NCBI GenBank assembly: GCA_964596165.1
Contig: CAZQTW010000080.1
Location: forward strand, 1-26,710
Direction of reading: 5' to 3'
Origin: CAYUQT01 sp964596165
GTDB lineage: Bacteria > Planctomycetota > Phycisphaerae > UBA1845 > JAFGLZ01
DNA: 26,710 nucleotides
Shown here: piece by piece, positions 23,281 through 26,710 of the stretch
Layout of the letters: each line of letters opens with the position of its first letter
Position numbering within the stretch: the stretch's first letter is position 1
Notes under the pieces: model-generated
What the model saw: only the letters and a program-made list of their open reading frames with translations
Told to the model about the DNA's origin: nothing
Databases searched by the model: none
Program-made: the position numbers and the translations under genes

Positions 23281-23313
23281 AAAAAAAGGACTCGCGTTGT
23301 CGCAAGTCCTTTT
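23281..23313 (-). terminator. Intrinsic terminator of tRNA-fMet
   Basis: On the minus strand, GGACTTGCG-ACAA-CGCGAGTCC (one G-T wobble) is flanked by an A-tract and ends in seven T residues (23281-23287). It begins eight bases after the tRNA CCA. This is an element-supplied terminator, because the original one would be beside site B or A. Confidence 0.85.
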
Positions 23314-23320
23314 GTGATTT

Positions 23321-23397
<77 letters not shown>

Positions 23398-23410
23398 TCT
23401 CTATTACTTA

Positions 23411-23439
23411 ACCCTACCAGAACCTTGTCCCACTGTCAA
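23411..23439 (-). promoter_or_regulatory. Promoter of tRNA-fMet
   Basis: On the minus strand, TTGACA (23434-23439), a 17-base spacer and TAGGGT (23411-23416) lie just upstream of the tRNA. The -10 is poor but spacing is ideal and the position fits a start about 7 bases upstream of the mature 5' end. Confidence 0.55.
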
Positions 23440-23605
23440 GGAGAATTGCGGTTCCGCGCAAATCCCCCACACTCCCACCTTCCCGGGAAGCCACGCGCAT
23501 CAAACCACGACCGATTACTCTTTTCGCTTGCGGCCGCACACCCTTCCCCTCACAATCAGGATCTCACGTTGCCCATCCGGTCATCCTCAGAAGAAGGGAA
23601 TTATC

Positions 23606-24886
23606 ATGAAGGTCCTCGTCGTTGGCGGAGGTGGTCGCGAGCACGCCTTGGCCTGGAAAATCGCCCAGTCCGATCTCGTCGATAAGGTCTTTTGCGCACC
23701 CGGCAACGCCGGCACCACCACGCTTGCCAAAACCATCAACGTCCCCGTCCAGGCCGAAGACCTCCCGGGACTCGAAAACCTCGCCCGTATCGAAAAAATC
23801 GACCTCACCGTCGTCGGTCCCGAAATCCCTCTCGCCCTCGGCATCGTCGACCGCTTCAATAACCTGGGTTACCCCATCTTCGGCCCGACCCAGCGTGCCG
23901 CGCGACTTGAAACCTCCAAATCCTTCTGCAAACAGGTCTGTCGCAAATATGGCATCCCCTCCGCCGACTACGCCGCCTTCCACGACCCCGACAGCGCCCG
24001 CCGCTACGTGCGCGAGCACCCGGGGCGCATCGTCGTCAAAGCCTCGGGACTGGCCGCAGGAAAGGGAGTCCTCCTCTGTCAGGACTCCGACCAGGCCCTC
24101 CAGGCCATCGAAGACATCATGGAAAAGCGTCTCTTCGGCGACGCCGGCAAGGAAATCATCATCGAGGAGTTTCTCGAAGGCGAGGAGGCCTCCGTCCTCT
24201 TCCTCACCGACGGGACCACCATCTATCCCCTCGAAACCGCTCAGGACCACAAGGCCATCTTCAATGGAGACGAAGGCCCCAACACAGGCGGCATGGGCGC
24301 CTACTCCCCCGCTCCCGTCATGGACGAAGCCATGCAGAGAACGGTCGAACGCGAGGTCCTCGTCCCCATCGTCCATGCCATGAATCGCGAAGGTTGTCCT
24401 TATAAAGGCGTCCTCTACGCCGGGATCATGGTTACCCCCAAGGGACCCAAGGTCCTCGAGTTCAACGCCCGCTTCGGCGATCCCGAAACCCAGCCCATCC
24501 TCATGCGTCTCAAAACCGACCTCGTCCCCGTCATGCAGGCCGTCATCGCCGGAAAGCTCGACACCGTCCAGCTCGACTGGGACCCGCGGGCCGCGGTCTG
24601 CGTGGTCATGGCCGCGGGGGGATACCCCGGCAAGTATGAAAAGGGCAAACCCATCTTCGGCCTCGACGAGGTCGACGATCTGCCCGACGGGTTCGTCTTC
24701 CATGCCGGAACCACCCTCGCACGCGACGGCTCCGTCCTCACCAGTGGCGGTCGGGTCCTCGGTGTGACCGCCCTGGGCGACACCATTGCCGCTGCCCAGA
24801 AGCGCGCCTACGAGATCGTCAACCACATCCTCTTCGAAAGCGCCTACTACCGCACCGACATCGCCCATCGTGCCATCGAACGCTGA
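23606..24886 (+). CDS. purD: Phosphoribosylamine-glycine ligase
   Basis: This is a 426-residue protein, the usual length for PurD (GAR synthetase), which makes glycinamide ribonucleotide in purine synthesis using ATP and glycine. The ATG at 23606 follows AAGGGA. The N-terminus MKVLVVGGGGREHALAWK is diagnostic. ATP-grasp signatures follow: VVKASGLAAGKGV, EEFLEGEEASV, NTGGMGAYSPAP and LEFNARFGDPETQ. Codons end heavily in C, unlike the element genes. It is ordinary chromosomal flank. Confidence 0.97.
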   Translation: MKVLVVGGGGREHALAWKIAQSDLVDKVFCAPGNAGTTTLAKTINVPVQAEDLPGLENLARIEKIDLTVVGPEIPLALGIVDRFNNLGYPIFGPTQRAARLETSKSFCKQVCRKYGIPSADYAAFHDPDSARRYVREHPGRIVVKASGLAAGKGVLLCQDSDQALQAIEDIMEKRLFGDAGKEIIIEEFLEGEEASVLFLTDGTTIYPLETAQDHKAIFNGDEGPNTGGMGAYSPAPVMDEAMQRTVEREVLVPIVHAMNREGCPYKGVLYAGIMVTPKGPKVLEFNARFGDPETQPILMRLKTDLVPVMQAVIAGKLDTVQLDWDPRAAVCVVMAAGGYPGKYEKGKPIFGLDEVDDLPDGFVFHAGTTLARDGSVLTSGGRVLGVTALGDTIAAAQKRAYEIVNHILFESAYYRTDIAHRAIER

Positions 24887-24903
24887 TCGTCCCCGTCCGG
24901 AGG

Positions 24904-24932
24904 TGGATATCCGCATTCCCAAGGGGTATAAT
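24904..24932 (+). promoter_or_regulatory. Promoter upstream of the methyltransferase gene
   Basis: TGGATA (24904-24909), a 17-base spacer and a perfect TATAAT (24927-24932) lie in the 96-base gap after purD. The predicted start near 24939 argues for the ATG at 24983 rather than the GTG at 24938 as the start codon. Confidence 0.6.
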
Positions 24933-24982
24933 CGGGTGTGGGTTTCCCCGATTTCCGGATAACCGTGACGGCACGATCAACC

Positions 24983-25945
24983 ATGAGAAAATGCACCGAT
25001 CATCCGAACCGCCTCGAAGGCTGGTCCACTTTCCAGCCCGGCCGACTCCGCGAAATCGACGTCCGCTTCCGGCATCTCCCCTGGAACGTCGACCGCCTGA
25101 TGGACCTCCTCGGCATCGCCGGAACGCTCCGTGTCATTGACGTCGGCTGCGGCGGAGGCATGTTCACCCGCATGATCGCCCGTCATCTCGATCCGGCCTC
25201 CGAACTCGTCGGCATCGACATCGACCCCGACATGCTGGCTGCCGCCCGAACCGAATCGGCCCGCGAAAAACTCCCCCTTGAAATCGATTGGCGTCCCGGC
25301 GAAATCGACGAACTCCCTGCCCCCGATCGCTGGGCCGACCTCACCGTCTGTCACACGCTCCTCTGCAACCTGGTCGACGTGCCCCGCGCGCTCGTCGAGA
25401 TGGTGCGTGTCACCCGTCCCGGAGGTGTCGTCGCCGCCGTCGAGCCCTCCCGACGCTACCTCAACTACGACCCCTTCATCTCCGAGCGTCTCAAGCAGCT
25501 TTCCGCCAAGGCCTCGCGCATCGTCGGAGCGCATCTCGCCTGGCTGCGGTCTCGCACGCAGGACCCGAACCCCACGCCCATTCCCCCCGAACAGCTCCCC
25601 GCGCGATACCCCGAGCTCTTCCACCGTGCGGGCCTCACCGACGTCATCCTCGACTGCGATCCCTGCACCTTCCTCCTCAGCGATCCCCGCTTCGACCGCG
25701 ACGAACTCGTCCGCTGGTTCGCCGACTACGCCGACGAGCTCGACGCCACCCGCGAGCATCACCGCACCCTCTTCGTCGGCCCCGACGGAATGACCGAACA
25801 CGAGTTCGACGAATACCACGCCCTGCGCGTCGAATCATACCGACGCTACGCCCGAAATCCCGAGCTCATCGCCTCCACCCATTACGTCCAGACCAGTTTC
25901 GACGTCATCGTCCGCGGAACCGTCCCGGAGGCGCCCCGAACATGA
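24983..25945 (+). CDS. SAM-dependent class I methyltransferase
   Basis: This is a 320-residue protein starting at ATG 24983, which lies downstream of the promoter at 24904-24932. No strong ribosome site is visible. The Rossmann fold is clear: VIDVGCGGGMFTRMIA (about 51-66) is motif I, and GIDIDPDMLAAA is the acidic strand end that binds the ribose. Then come DLTVCHTLLCNL and the RVTRPGGVVAAVEP segment typical of UbiE/Methyltransf_11 proteins. The substrate is unknown. The C-terminal 120 residues are helical and may form the substrate lid. It overlaps the next gene by four bases (ATGA), so the two are co-translated. Confidence 0.85.
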   Translation: MRKCTDHPNRLEGWSTFQPGRLREIDVRFRHLPWNVDRLMDLLGIAGTLRVIDVGCGGGMFTRMIARHLDPASELVGIDIDPDMLAAARTESAREKLPLEIDWRPGEIDELPAPDRWADLTVCHTLLCNLVDVPRALVEMVRVTRPGGVVAAVEPSRRYLNYDPFISERLKQLSAKASRIVGAHLAWLRSRTQDPNPTPIPPEQLPARYPELFHRAGLTDVILDCDPCTFLLSDPRFDRDELVRWFADYADELDATREHHRTLFVGPDGMTEHEFDEYHALRVESYRRYARNPELIASTHYVQTSFDVIVRGTVPEAPRT

Positions 25946-26710
25946 CCACCAAAAAAATGATGCGCTCACTCATCCTCCCGATCATCCTGCTCCTCCTGCC
26001 CCTGGCCCTGTCGGTCCATGCCCAGCAGACACCCCCGCCCAAGCGCATCCAGCTCGAAAAACACAAACGAGGCTACACCGTCTACACCCCCGCGGGACTT
26101 GAAGACAAAAAAACTTACCCCGTCGTCATCTGGCTGCATCCCCTCAAAGGGTCCATGAACACCACCTTCCACCGCGACTGGTGGACCGAGCTCAACCAGC
26201 GCAAAATCTTCATGGTCTTCCCGGAATCCGTCGACCCCAAAGAATGGCGCGACGAGGACATCGACTATCTCAAAGACCTCGCCGCCGACCTCCCCCGCCA
26301 GGCCGCCATTGACCGAAAACGCCTCGTCCTCTTCGGCTACCAGGCCGGCGGACAGTTCGCCTTCGAGGTCGTCCGCAAGCACCCCTCCACCTTCGCTTCC
26401 GTCATCACCATGGCCGCCTATCCCATCTCCGTTTCCGAACAACCCGTCCTCTATCTGTTCCCCGCCGGCGCACGACGTTCGCTCAGCGTCCTCATGGTCG
26501 TCGGCACCGCTGACAACCTCCGCATGTTCTGCCGACAGGCCGCCGAGGAACTCCAGGCCAAGGGCTTCGCCGCGGGACTTGTCGAAGTGCCCGATGCCGG
26601 ACCGACCTACCTGACCGCCGCCAAACCCGGAATCCTCGCCTGGCTCGACAAAATCGTCGCCGGAGAGCGCCCATCGGTCACACTGCCCGAAGCCGAGCAG
26701 GCCGCCCGAA
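25942..26710 (+). CDS. Exported alpha/beta-hydrolase-like protein (3' end outside window)
   Basis: At least 256 residues; the frame is open to the window end. A signal peptide (KKMMRSLILPIILLLLPLAL, then VHAQ) precedes a polyhydroxybutyrate-depolymerase/esterase-like fold: YTVYTPAGLEDKKTYPVVIW with LHP, a DIDYLKDLAADLP helix, then VLFGYQAGGQFAFEV. The nucleophile elbow normally reads GxSxG. Here the serine is glutamine (GYQAGG), and the usual C-terminal His is absent from PDAGPTYL, while VVGTADN keeps the Asp region. It is probably a catalytically inactive relative that binds a ligand. It is coupled to the methyltransferase gene upstream. Confidence 0.8.
   Translation, partial: MTTKKMMRSLILPIILLLLPLALSVHAQQTPPPKRIQLEKHKRGYTVYTPAGLEDKKTYPVVIWLHPLKGSMNTTFHRDWWTELNQRKIFMVFPESVDPKEWRDEDIDYLKDLAADLPRQAAIDRKRLVLFGYQAGGQFAFEVVRKHPSTFASVITMAAYPISVSEQPVLYLFPAGARRSLSVLMVVGTADNLRMFCRQAAEELQAKGFAAGLVEVPDAGPTYLTAAKPGILAWLDKIVAGERPSVTLPEAEQAAR

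Noticed and set aside
23564..24922. 452-codon minus-strand frame opposite purD
   Set aside because: Antisense of an unmistakable purD. The translated text is Gly/Asp/Val-rich low-complexity shadow.

Overview
The window is a high-G+C bacterial chromosome segment in which at least one mobile element, and probably two in tandem, sit in an initiator tRNA-fMet gene. The lineage cannot be fixed from the sequence. The pseudopilin-like/TPR lipoprotein and the very large secreted protein resemble what is common in Planctomycetota, but this is a weak inference.

Right flank, 23398-26710: ordinary chromosome. It holds purD, then a SAM-dependent methyltransferase that overlaps a secreted alpha/beta-hydrolase-like gene running off the window end. 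The intact tRNA-fMet gene (23322-23397, minus strand) marks the border. Its 3' half, from the anticodon loop through CCA, is repeated at 9003-9048 and at 76-120. These three direct repeats delimit two blocks.

Block 1, 9003-23366 (about 14.3 kb), is a complete-looking integrative element. It has a tyrosine integrase beside the intact tRNA, GATGTAC arm-like repeats near both ends, a ribbon-helix-helix regulator, a small ORF, a Rep_trans-type replication initiator, an excisionase-like HTH protein and a small unknown protein. All of its remaining length is a minus-strand defence cargo: an XRE controller, hsdR, hsdM, a PIN-domain nuclease gene, hsdS with an extra C-terminal YGPF (Panacea/SocA-like) domain, a GIY-YIG nuclease with a RAMA-like C-terminal domain, and a 605-residue HEPN protein. 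From the controller to the GIY-YIG gene, the genes overlap or lie at most about 10 nt apart, so they probably form one transcription unit. The HEPN gene has its own promoter/operator region and a nested RNA-hairpin motif upstream. DNA modification and cleavage (HsdRMS), a modification-reading nuclease (GIY-YIG-RAMA) and two candidate RNases (PIN, HEPN) lie side by side. This suggests a layered system in which loss of restriction could trigger RNA cleavage, as PrrC does in a classical hsd locus.

Block 2, 76-9002 (about 8.9 kb), has no integrase and may be a cis-mobilisable neighbour. It carries a degraded DUF523-like gene, two small minus-strand genes of unknown function, and a plus-strand three-gene operon for exported proteins. 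The operon encodes a 1753-residue signal-peptide protein ending in a PI3/4-kinase-like catalytic domain, a TPR lipoprotein and a thioredoxin-fold lipoprotein with SxxC in place of CxxC. The first 75 bases hold only a strong hairpin next to the outermost tRNA fragment.
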